DNA from: Deltaproteobacteria bacterium | GTDB lineage: Bacteria > Desulfobacterota > Desulfobacteria > Desulfobacterales > UBA5852 | Assembly: GCA_020444045.1 (NCBI GenBank) | Contig: JAHLLS010000010.1 | Location: 113,843 to 177,842, forward strand | DNA: 64,000 nt | Reading direction: 5' to 3' | Shown here: piece by piece, positions 34,765-44,839 of the stretch | Position numbering within the stretch: the stretch's first letter is position 1 | Layout: every line of letters begins with the position of its first letter | Translations under genes and position numbers: made by a program | Notes under the pieces: generated by a model | Seen by the model: only the letters and a program-made list of their open reading frames with translations | Told to the model about the DNA's origin: nothing | The model's database searches: none

Positions 34765-35790
34765 CTATTCGAGCTCGTGCTTCAAATCGCGTGTCATGAG
34801 CCGGTAAACCGCCTCCTGCGGCGATGCCTCTTCATACAGAATGCGATACATCTCGCGACAGATGGGCATCTCGACCTCGACCTTGCGGGAAAGGTTGTAA
34901 ACGGACTTGGCCGTTTTGACCCCTTCCGCCACCATCCGCATTTCCGAAAGAATATCGTTCAGTTTCAAGCCTTCGCCGATTTTCTTGCCGACGGTGTGAT
35001 TGCGGCTGAGATCGCCGGTGCAGGTTAGAATCAGATCGCCGACGCCGGCGATGCCGGCAAGGGTGCGTTGATCGGCCCCCAACCGCTTGCCAAGACGCTG
35101 GATCTCCACCAGCCCCCGTGTAATCAAAGCGGCCCGTGTATTCAATCCAAGCCCCAGGCCGTCGATGACACCGGCGGCAATCGCAATGACGTTCTTTACG
35201 GCCCCGCCGAGTTCCACCCCTATCATATCCTGATTAGAGTAAACCCGAAAATAAGGAGTTGCAAACACATGCTGGACTTTTTCGGCTGTCACCAGGCTGC
35301 GACTGGCAACGGTGACAACCGTGGGGGCTTTGCGAACCACCTCCCGGGCGAAACTGGGCCCGGAGATGACGGCCAGACGATCGTCCGCCAGACCGCTCAG
35401 GGTTTCGCGGATGATACCGGACATGGTCAGATGGGTCTTGTTTTCAATGCCTTTGGACGCGGAAACCACGATCGTTTCCGAACCGATGGCCTGGGTCATG
35501 CGCTGGGTGGTTTCTCGCATGACGTGCGAGGGAACAACCACCAGGACCAGGTCCTTGTCGGACACCACGGCTTCCAGGTCGTTGGTGGGCCGCAGGTTGG
35601 GCGACAGCGTGATCCCGGGCAAATAGACCTTGTTTTCATGCTGCTTGGCGATCTGACGGCAGACGTCGGGTTCAAACACCCACCAATCCAGCGGGTATCC
35701 CTTGCAGCCCAGCAAATTGGCCAGCGCCGTTCCCCAACTGCCAGCCCCAACCACACCGATCTTCAAATCCTGATCAACGTCCGTGTTCAT
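34765..35790 (-). CDS. gpsA: Glycerol-3-phosphate dehydrogenase [NAD(P)+]
   Basis: 341 aa, normal length. The Rossmann motif GVVGAGSWGTALANLL starts the protein. SASKGIE, ISGPSFAREV and GVELGGAVKNVIAIAAGVIDGLG carry the catalytic lysine and substrate-binding residues, and AGVGDLILTC is conserved. It reduces dihydroxyacetone phosphate to sn-glycerol 3-phosphate for phospholipid synthesis. It begins 5 nt after gyrA and is surely co-transcribed with it. Confidence 0.97.
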   Translation of the reverse strand: MNTDVDQDLKIGVVGAGSWGTALANLLGCKGYPLDWWVFEPDVCRQIAKQHENKVYLPGITLSPNLRPTNDLEAVVSDKDLVLVVVPSHVMRETTQRMTQAIGSETIVVSASKGIENKTHLTMSGIIRETLSGLADDRLAVISGPSFAREVVRKAPTVVTVASRSLVTAEKVQHVFATPYFRVYSNQDMIGVELGGAVKNVIAIAAGVIDGLGLGLNTRAALITRGLVEIQRLGKRLGADQRTLAGIAGVGDLILTCTGDLSRNHTVGKKIGEGLKLNDILSEMRMVAEGVKTAKSVYNLSRKVEVEMPICREMYRILYEEASPQEAVYRLMTRDLKHELE

Positions 35791-35795
35791 AACGG

Positions 35796-38225
35796 TTAGT
35801 CCTCTTCTTTTTCTTCCAAGCGGGCGACACCGATGACCCGCTCGTCCGCCGAGATTTCGATCAATTTAACCCCCTGCGTATTGCGTCCGATGACCGATAT
35901 CCCGTCGATGGCCATGCGAATAAGCTTGCCGGAATTGGTAATCAGCATCAGATCGTCCTCCTCGCCCACCAGCAGGATATCCACAACCTGTCCGTTGCGC
36001 GCATTGGTCTTGATGGTAATGACGCCTTTCCCCCCGCGCTTCTGCACCGGGTATTCATCGATGGAGGTGCGTTTCCCATAACCGTTTTCCGTTACCGTGA
36101 TCATGGTCTGTCCATAGGAGAGGACTTCCATGCCGACCACCTGGTCCCCGGCGCCCAGATTGATACCGCGCACACCGCGCGCGATTCGGCCGGCAGGACG
36201 CACGTCCGTTTCGTGAAAACGGATGGATTGGCCATTTGCCGTACCGAGGAAGACGTTGAGCGTGCCGTCCGTGATCCGGGTGCTGATCAACTCGTCACCC
36301 GGCATCAGGTTGAGGGCAATGATGCCCACCGTGCGCGGACGACTGTAAGCCATCAAATCCGTTTTTTTGATAATCCCCTTCTTGGTGGCCATAAGGATGA
36401 AGTGCCCCGGTTCGAATTGGGAAACGGCCAGCACGGTGGTCAGCCTCTCCTCCGGTTCGAAATTCATCAGATTGACGATCGCTTTCCCCATACCGGTGCG
36501 GCCCGCCTGGGGTATTTCGTATACTTTACGCCAGTACACTTTTCCCAGGTTGGTAAAGAACAAAAAGGTGTGATGGGTGGAGGCCACGAAAAGATGTTTG
36601 ACAAAATCCTCGTTTTTGGTCCCCATGGCGGTTTTGCCTTTGCCGCCGCGGTGCTGGTTCTGGTAGAGGCTCAGCGGAGCGCGCTTGATGTATCCCCGCT
36701 GGGATACGGTCACCACCATGTCCTCCTCGACAATCATGTCCTCGAGGGTGATCTCCCGGGAAGCGGCCACGATGTCGGAGCGGCGCGCATCGCCGTAAGT
36801 TTCGCGAATTTCCGCCAGTTCATTCTTGATGATGTCCAGCACCATGCGTTCACTGGCCAGAATTTCGTTGTAGTAGGCGATATTCTTGAGAGTGCTATGG
36901 TAGTCTTCGAGAATTTTATCGCGTTCCATGCCGGTCAAGCGCTGGAGCCGCAAATCGAGAATCGCCTGCGCCTGGATGGGGCTCAATGCAAAGGCCTCCA
37001 TCAACCGGTCCTTGGCTTCCGCCGGAGATTTGGATTGACGGATCATGGCCACCACCGCATCGATATTGTCCAAGGCGATTTTGTAGCCTTCCAGGATATG
37101 GGCCTTCTCTTCCGCTTTCTTCAAATCATAGCGCGTCCGGCGCACCACGATTTCTTTGCGGTGCCGGATGAAATACTGCAGCATCTCCTTGAGATTCAGC
37201 AGTTCAGGACGATTGTCCACGATCGCCAGGAAAATAACCCCGAAGCTGCTCGCCATGCGCGTGTGCTTGTAAAGTTGGTTGATGATGACGTCGGCAAACT
37301 GGTCCTTTTTCAGCCCGATGGCGATGCGCATGCCGTCTTTGTCCGATTCGTCCCGCACAAACCGAATGCCTTCGATGATTTTGTGGCGCACCAACTCGGC
37401 AATTTTCTCCACCAGCCGCGCCTTGTTGACCTGGTAGGGCAACTCGGTCACGATGATGGTTTCCGACTGGTCCCGTTTATCCACTTCGACCGCCACCCTG
37501 GCGCGCACCCGTATGATACCGCGCCCGGTTTCATAGGCCTCGTGAATGCCCTGCATACCGTATATCGTGCCGCCCGTCGGAAAATCGGGGCCGGGAATAA
37601 TGCCGATCAAATCGGCCACCGTGAGATCCGGATCATCGATCAGGGCGATGACCCCGTCGACCACTTCGCCAAGGTTATGGGGAGGAATGTTTGTCGCCAT
37701 GCCAACGGCAATGCCGGCGGAACCGTTGATCAACAAGCTGGGAATTTTGGCGGGTAAAACACTCGGCTCCGACAGGGTCTCGTCATAATTCAGGGTGAAG
37801 TCGACCGTTTCCTTTTCCAGATCCTCCATCATGTGCTGGGCAATTCGCATCATACGCACTTCCGTATAACGCATGGCCGCCGGCGGATCGCCATCGATGG
37901 ATCCGAAGTTGCCCTGGCCGTTGACGAGCGGATAGCGCATGGAAAAATCCTGGGCCATCCGCACGATCGTATCATAGACCGCCGTGTCGCCATGGGGGTG
38001 GTATTTACCGATGACATCACCCACAACGCGGGCCGATTTTTTGTAAGGCTTGTTCCAGTCGTTTTTCAGTTCCCGCATGGCGAAAAGCACCCGGCGATGA
38101 ACCGGCTTGAGACCATCGCGTACATCCGGGAGCGCGCGCCCGATAATCACGCTCATGGCATAATCGAGATAGGATTTCTTCATCTCGTGCTCAATACTGA
38201 TGCCGGGCAAATTGTCGTTGCTCAT
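35796..38225 (-). CDS. gyrA: DNA gyrase subunit A
   Basis: 809 aa. The winged-helix/tower region begins [21 protein letters not shown]. The active-site tyrosine is Tyr120 in AAMRYTEVR, and the quinolone-determining region reads [10 protein letters not shown], so the position equal to E. coli Ser83 is Thr81. The coiled coil and the QRGGKG-type GyrA box (KRGGKG near residues 715-725, in the C-terminal beta-pinwheel) separate gyrase from topoisomerase IV. It introduces negative supercoils together with GyrB, which is not in the window. Downstream partners gpsA and radC follow within 10 nt. Confidence 0.97.
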   Translation of the reverse strand: MSNDNLPGISIEHEMKKSYLDYAMSVIIGRALPDVRDGLKPVHRRVLFAMRELKNDWNKPYKKSARVVGDVIGKYHPHGDTAVYDTIVRMAQDFSMRYPLVNGQGNFGSIDGDPPAAMRYTEVRMMRIAQHMMEDLEKETVDFTLNYDETLSEPSVLPAKIPSLLINGSAGIAVGMATNIPPHNLGEVVDGVIALIDDPDLTVADLIGIIPGPDFPTGGTIYGMQGIHEAYETGRGIIRVRARVAVEVDKRDQSETIIVTELPYQVNKARLVEKIAELVRHKIIEGIRFVRDESDKDGMRIAIGLKKDQFADVIINQLYKHTRMASSFGVIFLAIVDNRPELLNLKEMLQYFIRHRKEIVVRRTRYDLKKAEEKAHILEGYKIALDNIDAVVAMIRQSKSPAEAKDRLMEAFALSPIQAQAILDLRLQRLTGMERDKILEDYHSTLKNIAYYNEILASERMVLDIIKNELAEIRETYGDARRSDIVAASREITLEDMIVEEDMVVTVSQRGYIKRAPLSLYQNQHRGGKGKTAMGTKNEDFVKHLFVASTHHTFLFFTNLGKVYWRKVYEIPQAGRTGMGKAIVNLMNFEPEERLTTVLAVSQFEPGHFILMATKKGIIKKTDLMAYSRPRTVGIIALNLMPGDELISTRITDGTLNVFLGTANGQSIRFHETDVRPAGRIARGVRGINLGAGDQVVGMEVLSYGQTMITVTENGYGKRTSIDEYPVQKRGGKGVITIKTNARNGQVVDILLVGEEDDLMLITNSGKLIRMAIDGISVIGRNTQGVKLIEISADERVIGVARLEEKEED

Positions 38226-38254
38226 GGTGGTTCCTCAATCCTTTTTCAGTGGTG

Positions 38255-39334
38255 TTAGGGTGAAGGCTTGGTTGTCATTCGCATTTCATAACTTCGGTGA
38301 TAAATATCCGTCAGGGTCAAAAAGGCCGTCATAACCAGGGGCCCGTATATAATGCCAAGGATGCCGAATAGCTTCAGGCCGCCAATGATGGACAAGAATA
38401 CCAGCAAGGCATGCATCTGAACCCGCTGTCCGACAATTCGCGGCTTGAAAAGATATTCGACGCACACGGTAAGAACGGCATAAAAGCCGATAAAAAAGAG
38501 GCCCGCGCCAATACGACCGTTAATGAAAAATATGATCGCGGCCGGCAAGATAACCACCCCAATGCCCACAATCGGCAGAAAAGCCAGTAACCCCATGATC
38601 ACACCCCACAATAGAGGCGATTTAAGACCAAAAACAGCAAAGACAATGCCGCCTAGAACGCCTTGAATGAGCCCCCCCAGCCCGTTGCCCACGAGAATGG
38701 CGCCGGCCATATCCTGGAATTTGCGGACCAATTGTTCTTCCTGATCCTGCGGCAGAGGGGAAAGCGCGATCAGAAATGCCAGCAGGCGCTTACCGTCAAC
38801 GAACAGGTAATAACAAATCAGGAGCATGAAAAATATGTTCACGAAAAAGGATACGATATTCGAGGCCGTGGCCTGGGTTTGTCTGTAAAGAAAGAGGCCT
38901 ACCGCTTTGCCCAGATCGGAAGCCGCGGTCTTGATTTCATCACCGGAGAATTGAAATCCGAACGGCGCCATAAAACGATTGATGCTTTCGATAAGGTGGC
39001 TGTTTTCCAACAATCTTTGAACCTGCGCATTGATTTCGGCGCTACGGCCCATCTGATAAAGGTCATAGGCTTCCTGGGTCAGAATGCTGATAAAAAAAAC
39101 AATCGGGACGAAGACCAGCAGGAAAATCAGGGCACAGGTGACCAGTGAGGACAGTGCGGGGATCAATTTCCGTTCAAAGCGCTGATACAGGGGGTAGAAA
39201 ATACCGGTAACCACGGCTGCCATGACAATGGTGGATCCGAAGGGCCAGAAAAGCCATCCGACCAGCAGGATCGACAGCAGGAAGTAGCTCATGAACACCC
39301 ATAGGGTAATGTCTTGGGATGGGCCTTGTTCCAT
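38255..39334 (-). CDS. AI-2E family permease (PerM/YdiK-like)
   Basis: 359 aa with about eight hydrophobic segments. The family pattern is visible: a pair of N-terminal helices (SYFLLSILLVGWLFWPFGST), a central soluble loop (about 95-150), and the C-terminal signatures GNGLGGLIQGVLGGI and LLAFLPIVGIGVVILPAAI. Family members export small molecules or act as Na+/H+ antiporters; export of autoinducer-2 applies only to some. It is first in the gyrA operon, 29 bp upstream. Confidence 0.88.
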   Translation of the reverse strand: MEQGPSQDITLWVFMSYFLLSILLVGWLFWPFGSTIVMAAVVTGIFYPLYQRFERKLIPALSSLVTCALIFLLVFVPIVFFISILTQEAYDLYQMGRSAEINAQVQRLLENSHLIESINRFMAPFGFQFSGDEIKTAASDLGKAVGLFLYRQTQATASNIVSFFVNIFFMLLICYYLFVDGKRLLAFLIALSPLPQDQEEQLVRKFQDMAGAILVGNGLGGLIQGVLGGIVFAVFGLKSPLLWGVIMGLLAFLPIVGIGVVILPAAIIFFINGRIGAGLFFIGFYAVLTVCVEYLFKPRIVGQRVQMHALLVFLSIIGGLKLFGILGIIYGPLVMTAFLTLTDIYHRSYEMRMTTKPSP

Positions 39335-39672
39335 GATCGTCGTTCGGTTGGGGTTACCCTTTTGTCACGGACGGCTCAACGAACCGGCCCGGGACGGTTT
39401 TTCCCGAGGTGCCAAGCGTCACTGTTTTGGGTCACCGGGCAATGATCGTTGCAGTGGCGGGTGGGAAGGCAACCATCAGAGGAAAACATACGGAAAGGTC
39501 AGGGTCGACACCTTCCCTTTGAATTAAAGGAAACTGTAATCGACCGTTTATCAGAACCTTGCAAACCGAAAAATTACTAAAAAACAACCACGCCCGCCCG
39601 GCAAATGTGGCGCAATCAAGCAGGCGGCCGTGGTTCGTTCATTTTTATCGCGACAATCCGCTAAAAAAACGG
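39335..39672. other. Intergenic, nothing recognised
   Basis: 338 bp with no supported frame on either strand and no clear hairpin. It should carry the promoter of the gyrA operon. Confidence 0.45.
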
Positions 39673-39831
39673 TTATTTGCTGATAAACGCACCGAAAAGG
39701 AACAGAAGGATCATTTCAAAAATACCAACGGCCAGATAAGACCCGCCGCTTAGCGCATATACGATACCCCCGCCGACAATGACAGGCACGCCACAAAACA
39801 CCATGATCCCCATTTTTCTCGCAATGTCCAT
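39673..39831 (-). CDS. Small membrane protein, 52 aa
   Basis: The chosen ATG (39829-39831) has GAGGAGATC upstream; the frame could extend to 39867 but without a ribosome-binding site. The product has two hydrophobic helices (GIMVFCGVPVIVGGGIVYAL and a following YLAVGIFEMILLFLFGAFI) separated by a short GGS turn, so both termini are on the same side of the inner membrane. No family recognised. Isolated gene. Confidence 0.55.
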   Translation of the reverse strand: MDIARKMGIMVFCGVPVIVGGGIVYALSGGSYLAVGIFEMILLFLFGAFISK

Positions 39832-40116
39832 TACGGCCGATCTCCTCGCGTTGAATTCTATCCTCAATCGGGTTAGGCAGCCTTGGATGAAACGCCTTTA
39901 CGCCTTTCGTCCGCCAGCCGTTTTCGCAACCATCCGAGCTGCTTTGAAAACCAGTGCATCCGTAGCAGAAACAGCCGGTAAAGTAAAGCTAAAAAAGGAC
40001 ATCCAGCCCCTGGCTTTACCACCTTTTATTGTCTGTTATCATTATCATTTCTAACCAACAACGGCCATGGCCGGGCAAGACCCGGCAAGGTCTTGGACAT
40101 TCGAGGACCAAGCGCA

Positions 40117-41403
40117 TCATTTTCCGATCAACATGGCCATCCCCATGCCGCCCCCGATGCACATGCTGATCAGGCCGGAGGCGTAATTTTTGCGCTGCAT
40201 CTGATGGATGGCCGTAACCATCTGGCGGGCACCGGTGCATCCGATCGGGTGGCCGATGGAAATGCCGCTGCCCAGTTCATTGGGGCGCTCTTCGGGCACC
40301 CTCAGCTCTCGGCAGCACGCAATAGCCTGGGCGGCAAAAGCTTCGTTGAGTTCGATCATATCGATATCATCGATTTTCATTTTCTGGCCGTGCAAGACTT
40401 TGCGGACCGCCGGGACCGGCCCAAGCCCCATGAAAGCGGGATCCAAGCCGCCGGAGGCGAACGCTTTGATTTGCGCCATGGGTTTGAGACCAAGCTCCCG
40501 GGCTTTTTCGCGATCCATAAGCAGAACCGCGGCGGCGGCATCGTTGATCCCGGAGGCATTTCCAGCCGTCACGGTGCCGTCTTTTTTAAACACCGGCCGC
40601 AACTGGCCCATCTTTTCCACCGTCGTATCCATCGGGCGTTCATCGACCTTGAAAACCTGGTCGCCCTTGCGAGACTTCAGCACCAGCGGTACGATTTCTT
40701 CATCAAAAAGCCCGTCCACGATGGCCTGTCGTGCCCGGGCATGACTCAATGCGCCCAGTACGTCCTGTGCTTCGCGTGTGATGCCATAGCGTTCGGCAAT
40801 ATTTTCGGCCGTCAGACCCATGTGGTAGCCATAGAAAATCTCGTAGAGGCCATCGAACACCATGAGATCCGTCACTTCGCCAACACCGCTGACCTCCATG
40901 CGGTGCCCCCAGCGCGCCTTGGGCAGCGCCATGGGAACCTGGCTCATATTTTCCATACCACCGGCGATCACCACTTCGGCCTGTCCTGTGGCAATGCTGG
41001 CCGCTCCCAAAGCAATGGCTTTGAGTCCCGATCCGCAAACCTTATTGATCGTGAAGGCCGGGGTCTCCTTGGGAACGCCGGCGCGGATCATGGCTTGACG
41101 CGCGGTGTTCTGCCCCTGACCGGCCTGCAGCACGTTGCCCATGACGACTTCGTCCACGTTAATGGGCTGGGCCGCTTCCGGCCAATCCTGATAACGCTGC
41201 TCCAACGCAATGACACCCTCGTCGCGCAGCGCATCGGGGGCCAGTTCAGACACAAATGGGCTTGCAACGGGCTTAAGATTCCGCCGCTGCAGCACGTCTT
41301 TGATAACAGCGGCCCCGAGGTCCACGACGGGCATGTTTTTGAGAGCCCCGCCAAAGGAACCGACCGCTGTTCTGACCCCACTGACAATCACCACATCTTT
41401 CAT
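40117..41403 (-). CDS. Acetyl-CoA acetyltransferase (thiolase) with N-terminal insertion
   Basis: 428 aa from an ATG with AAGGAGG upstream. Thiolase motifs are intact: nucleophile Cys123 in NKVCGSGLKAI, GGMENMSQVP, NEAFAAQA, GHPIGCTGAR and CIGGGMGMAM. The enzyme condenses two acetyl-CoA or cleaves beta-ketoacyl-CoA. The catalytic Cys is about 33 positions later than in typical enzymes because residues about 41-80 form an insertion before VDEVVMGNV. The rest aligns with the biosynthetic/acetoacetyl-CoA type. The gene is monocistronic and divergent from the NRDE gene. Confidence 0.93.
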   Translation of the reverse strand: MKDVVIVSGVRTAVGSFGGALKNMPVVDLGAAVIKDVLQRRNLKPVASPFVSELAPDALRDEGVIALEQRYQDWPEAAQPINVDEVVMGNVLQAGQGQNTARQAMIRAGVPKETPAFTINKVCGSGLKAIALGAASIATGQAEVVIAGGMENMSQVPMALPKARWGHRMEVSGVGEVTDLMVFDGLYEIFYGYHMGLTAENIAERYGITREAQDVLGALSHARARQAIVDGLFDEEIVPLVLKSRKGDQVFKVDERPMDTTVEKMGQLRPVFKKDGTVTAGNASGINDAAAAVLLMDREKARELGLKPMAQIKAFASGGLDPAFMGLGPVPAVRKVLHGQKMKIDDIDMIELNEAFAAQAIACCRELRVPEERPNELGSGISIGHPIGCTGARQMVTAIHQMQRKNYASGLISMCIGGGMGMAMLIGK

Positions 41404-41509
41404 GAAATCGCCTCCTTGCTTGAATTATCCCTTCCACTGAGCTACTTTCCAAAATGAAGAAGCACTTAAATTAGCACCGGTTTCAAATCCAGGTCAACGG
41501 AAAGTAATC

Positions 41510-42307
41510 ATGTGCCTCATTGTTTTGGCGTATCGTGTCCATCCGGACTACCCTGTCATCATCGCCGCCAACCGGGATGAATTCTATAACCGTCCGGCAC
41601 TGGCCCTGCATCATTGGGAGCAGGGATCTTCTGTTGTGGCCGGGCGCGACCTTGAAGGCGGCGGCACCTGGATGGGCGTTCACCCCAATGGCCGCATGGC
41701 GGCATTGACCAACTACCGTGAACCGGGTGTCCGAATTTCCAACGCTCCGTCCCGCGGCCACTTGGTCAGCGACTTCCTACAGAGTCACGAAACGCTAAAC
41801 AATTACCTTAAAAAGGTACAATCAATAGGCTCTGATTACAATGGATTCAATCTGATATTATCGGAAGGAGAGCGGTGGGCCTATTATTCCAATCGGGGGG
41901 GTGCGCCGCAGGAATTGCAACCGGGGGTGCACGGGTTGAGCAATCATTTACTCAACACCCCCTGGCCGAAAGTGGCGCGAAGCTGCCGGGCGATGAAAAA
42001 CCACCTATCGTCTCACCGCCCCCCCGATAAGGAAAACCTCATGCAGATTCTGCAGGATCGCGCCGTGCCGCCGGACAAGGATCTCCCCCAGACCGGCGTT
42101 GGACTGGAATGGGAGCGGCGACTGGGCACCGTATTCATTCATAGCGACATTTACGGCACGCGCGCCTCCACGGTGCTCCTGGTGGCCTGCGACGGAACAG
42201 CCCGCATCTGCGAGCGCACCTTCGACCGTGACGGGTTCACCGGCGAGGTCACACAGACCTTCACGATGCCGGCCAAGCCGCCCGCTGATTCGTGCGCCTG
42301 TCCTTAA
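41510..42307 (+). CDS. NRDE/TANGO2-family protein
   Basis: 265 aa starting MCLIVLAYR, with the name-giving NRDE at residues 22-25 (AANRDEF) and the following GRDLEGGGTWMGV segment. This is the alpha-beta-beta-alpha fold related to N-terminal nucleophile hydrolases, and Cys2 is in the expected nucleophile position. TANGO2-type proteins have been linked to heme handling and acyl-CoA metabolism, but function in bacteria is not settled. Convergent with the UspA gene. Full length. Confidence 0.9.
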   Translation: MCLIVLAYRVHPDYPVIIAANRDEFYNRPALALHHWEQGSSVVAGRDLEGGGTWMGVHPNGRMAALTNYREPGVRISNAPSRGHLVSDFLQSHETLNNYLKKVQSIGSDYNGFNLILSEGERWAYYSNRGGAPQELQPGVHGLSNHLLNTPWPKVARSCRAMKNHLSSHRPPDKENLMQILQDRAVPPDKDLPQTGVGLEWERRLGTVFIHSDIYGTRASTVLLVACDGTARICERTFDRDGFTGEVTQTFTMPAKPPADSCACP

Positions 42308-42331
42308 ACACGAACACGTCGTATCCGTCGA

Positions 42332-42778
42332 CTAATGCGGATCGCGGACAATCATGACCGAACAGGCGGCCTTCTGGGAAATCCGCTTGGTGACGCTGCC
42401 GAAAACGACCAATCCCATGCCGGACAGACCGTACGATCCCAACACCACCAGGTCGATATGACGCTCTTCGAGAAAGTTCAGAATCTCGGTGGAAACATGT
42501 CCGTCCAGCACCACGTACTGCGGCGTCGCCCCCTGGGAATCGCCGTCTCCGTAACGATCCTGCATGCGTTCCTTGATCTGCATCAACATGGTATCGCGGG
42601 GGGCTTCTTCCGGCGGCATCCATTCGGCTTCGGTCAGAACCGGATTAACCACCGGTGGCAGGACATGGAGGATGCAAAGCGTCGCATCGAAGCGACGGGC
42701 CAGATCAAATGACGCCGCCACCGCCTTGTCGGCGTGGTCTGAAAAATCCGTACAGCACGCAATGCTTCGAATATTCAT
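42332..42778 (-). CDS. Universal stress protein (UspA family)
   Basis: 148 aa from an ATG with AAGGAGG upstream. The fold-defining start MNIRSIACCTDFSDHADKAV is followed by the C-terminal ATP-binding loop GSYGLSGMG-x9-GSVTKRI (G-2x-G-9x-G[S/T]), so it is of the ATP-binding branch. Expressed under starvation or stress in many bacteria; the direct target is unknown. It is next to the CBS-domain gene (35 bp), a frequent pairing that suggests joint sensing of the adenylate state. Confidence 0.93.
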   Translation of the reverse strand: MNIRSIACCTDFSDHADKAVAASFDLARRFDATLCILHVLPPVVNPVLTEAEWMPPEEAPRDTMLMQIKERMQDRYGDGDSQGATPQYVVLDGHVSTEILNFLEERHIDLVVLGSYGLSGMGLVVFGSVTKRISQKAACSVMIVRDPH

Positions 42779-42813
42779 ACCGTCCTCCTTTTTCTTAGTC
42801 GAAGAGTTGCCCC

Positions 42814-43278
42814 TCAGGCCACCGAAGGCCCGCTCATGAGGGTACGCAGCATATCTTCCTTGCCGATAATCCCCACCAGGGCGCCCTTGTCCACCACCGG
42901 CAGGGTATGTAGTTTTTTACCGACCATCAATGCGGCGATCTCCTCGAGTGTGGTCTCCGGTCGAACCGTTACCGGTTCGATGGTCATGGCTTGAGCCACC
43001 TGCGTGGCGGCAATTTTTTGAACTTCCTTTTCAAACTGTTTGGTCGAGGTCAGGGAAATATAGCCATCCAGCAGGGTAAACAGGGACGGCAGTGGAATGC
43101 GCTTCTGTTGAGCGATCATGTCGCTTTGGCAGACAATGCCGACCAGTCGCTGCTTGGCATCCACGACCGGTATCCCGTTGATACGATGTTCCAGGAGAAG
43201 TTTGGTGGCATGCGTGATGTCGGTATCCGGTGTCACGGTAATAACGTCGCGGGTCATGATATCTTGTGCGGTTTGCAT
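42814..43278 (-). CDS. Protein with two CBS domains
   Basis: 154 aa made almost wholly of a CBS pair (Bateman module): residues about 7-60 (DIMTRDVITVTPDTDI) and about 95-150 (QAMTIEPVTVRPETTLEE), each with the terminal GIV/GIIGKEDML element. CBS pairs bind adenosine nucleotides and regulate partners. No other domain is attached. It precedes the UspA gene on the same strand and probably shares its transcript. Confidence 0.92.
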   Translation of the reverse strand: MQTAQDIMTRDVITVTPDTDITHATKLLLEHRINGIPVVDAKQRLVGIVCQSDMIAQQKRIPLPSLFTLLDGYISLTSTKQFEKEVQKIAATQVAQAMTIEPVTVRPETTLEEIAALMVGKKLHTLPVVDKGALVGIIGKEDMLRTLMSGPSVA

Positions 43279-43361
43279 AGGAGTCCCTTTCGCTGGAAGG
43301 GTTGAGGTCGGTCTAGATGTGTTTTAATTCTTACTAAAAAATAGGCCTTAAAACACGGCTG

Positions 43362-44744
43362 TCAAGCATCTTCGGGATCCTGCCGACTGTCCGGCAAACC
43401 GGTTTTCTGCGTCAGGCGGCGCCAGCGGTCCAGCAGTTTTTTGACGGTTTTCTCGTAGCCCCGCTCGGTCGGGTGGTAATAGCGATGGGTCCGGATTTCA
43501 CGGGGTAGATACTGCTGCGCCACGAAGGCGTCTTCATAATCATGGGCATAGCGATAGTTGGCGCCATATCCCAGGTCTTTCATCAATTCCGTCGGGGCAT
43601 TCCGGATATGCAGGGGAACCGGAAGCGTGCCATGACGCCGGATATCCTCCTGGACGCCTTTGTAGGCCGTGTAGACCGCGTTGCTTTTGGGTGCCGTCGC
43701 CAGATAGATCGCAACCTGGGCCATGGCCAGTTCACCTTCGGGCGCGCCTAAAAACCGAAAGGCCTCCATGCCGTTGAGCGCTATGGTAAGCGCCTGCGGA
43801 TCCGCAATGCCGATATCCTCGGAGGCAAACCGCACCATGCGACGGGCGATGTAAAGGGGATCCTCTCCGGCAGCCAGCATGCGAGCCAGCCAATAGAGGG
43901 CTGCATCGGGGTCGCTGCCCCGCAAACTTTTGTGCAGGGCGGAAATCAAATTGAAATGTTCGTCACCGGATTTATCGTACCGCAGCGCTTTTTTCTGCAG
44001 CACGGTCTCGACATCCTTCAACTGGATGCAGGCCGGCGCTGCATCCGGCAGGCGCTCATTTTGGCTTGTGTGCAGGGCCACTGCCATCTCGAGGTTGTTC
44101 AACACCGTGCGGGCGTCACCGTCGGCAATGCGCACCAGGAAATCCATGGCTTCGGGAGCCATGCGGCAGTTCCACTTGCCCAATCCTCTTTCCGCGTCTG
44201 AAAGAGCGGCATCGACAATTTTGGCCAGCGTCTCCGGGGAATGCGGTGTCAGCACAACGACCCGGCAGCGGGATAAAAGCGCCGGAATGACTTCGAACGA
44301 AGGGTTCTCGGTGGTGGCCCCGATCAAGGTGATCAAGCCGGTTTCCACGTGGTGCAGAAAGGCATCCTGCTGGGCTTTGTTGAACCGGTGGATTTCATCG
44401 ACAAAAAGAAGGGTCCGTCGATGGTGATGGTCGCGCTGCTGCCGCGCTTCCTGAATCACCTGGCGAATATCTTTGACCCCGCTCAAAACAGCCGAAAACT
44501 CGACAAAACGTGCCTGGGAAGCCCTTGCGATCAGTCGCGCGAGCGTAGTTTTACCGCATCCCGGAGGCCCCCAGAGAATCATCGAAAACAGCCGCTGGGT
44601 GGCAATGGCCTGCCGGATCAGGCTCCCCTCTCCCACTGCTTCGCCCTGCCCGATGAAATCATCGAGCGTGCGCGGGCGCATGCGGTCAGCCAGAGGGGCA
44701 TCCCCCGCCATATTCACTTTGGCGTTGTATTCAAAAAGGTCCAC
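43362..44744 (-). CDS. rarA: Replication-associated recombination protein A (RarA/MgsA)
   Basis: 460 aa when started at the GTG 44742-44744, which gives the usual family opening (M)DLFEYN...LADRMRPRTLDDFIGQ and has GGAG upstream; the frame also allows 23 more N-terminal residues. The AAA+ core has Walker A GPPGCGKTT, Walker B LFVDEIHRFNK and the arginine-finger/sensor segment ATTENPSFEVIPALLSRCR. The C-terminal tetramerisation domain includes YWLARMLAAGEDPLYIARR. RarA acts on stalled replication forks together with single-strand binding protein. It precedes nothing closely; der lies upstream on the same strand. Confidence 0.95.
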   Translation of the reverse strand: MDLFEYNAKVNMAGDAPLADRMRPRTLDDFIGQGEAVGEGSLIRQAIATQRLFSMILWGPPGCGKTTLARLIARASQARFVEFSAVLSGVKDIRQVIQEARQQRDHHHRRTLLFVDEIHRFNKAQQDAFLHHVETGLITLIGATTENPSFEVIPALLSRCRVVVLTPHSPETLAKIVDAALSDAERGLGKWNCRMAPEAMDFLVRIADGDARTVLNNLEMAVALHTSQNERLPDAAPACIQLKDVETVLQKKALRYDKSGDEHFNLISALHKSLRGSDPDAALYWLARMLAAGEDPLYIARRMVRFASEDIGIADPQALTIALNGMEAFRFLGAPEGELAMAQVAIYLATAPKSNAVYTAYKGVQEDIRRHGTLPVPLHIRNAPTELMKDLGYGANYRYAHDYEDAFVAQQYLPREIRTHRYYHPTERGYEKTVKKLLDRWRRLTQKTGLPDSRQDPEDA

Positions 44745-44839
44745 GTCCCGGGCGCTCCATCTTTTCGCGGTGACCATCCATAAAAAGGAACGTGGTTCGG
44801 GGGCTCGCAACACTCACCGGGGCCCCATTCCCACACTTG

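Noticed and set aside
36213..37757. 514-aa frame antisense to gyrA
   Set aside because: A mirror of gyrA codon use in a GC-rich gene; gyrA itself is certain.
40093..41457. 454-aa frame antisense to the thiolase
   Set aside because: A mirror frame of a certain gene with no independent support.
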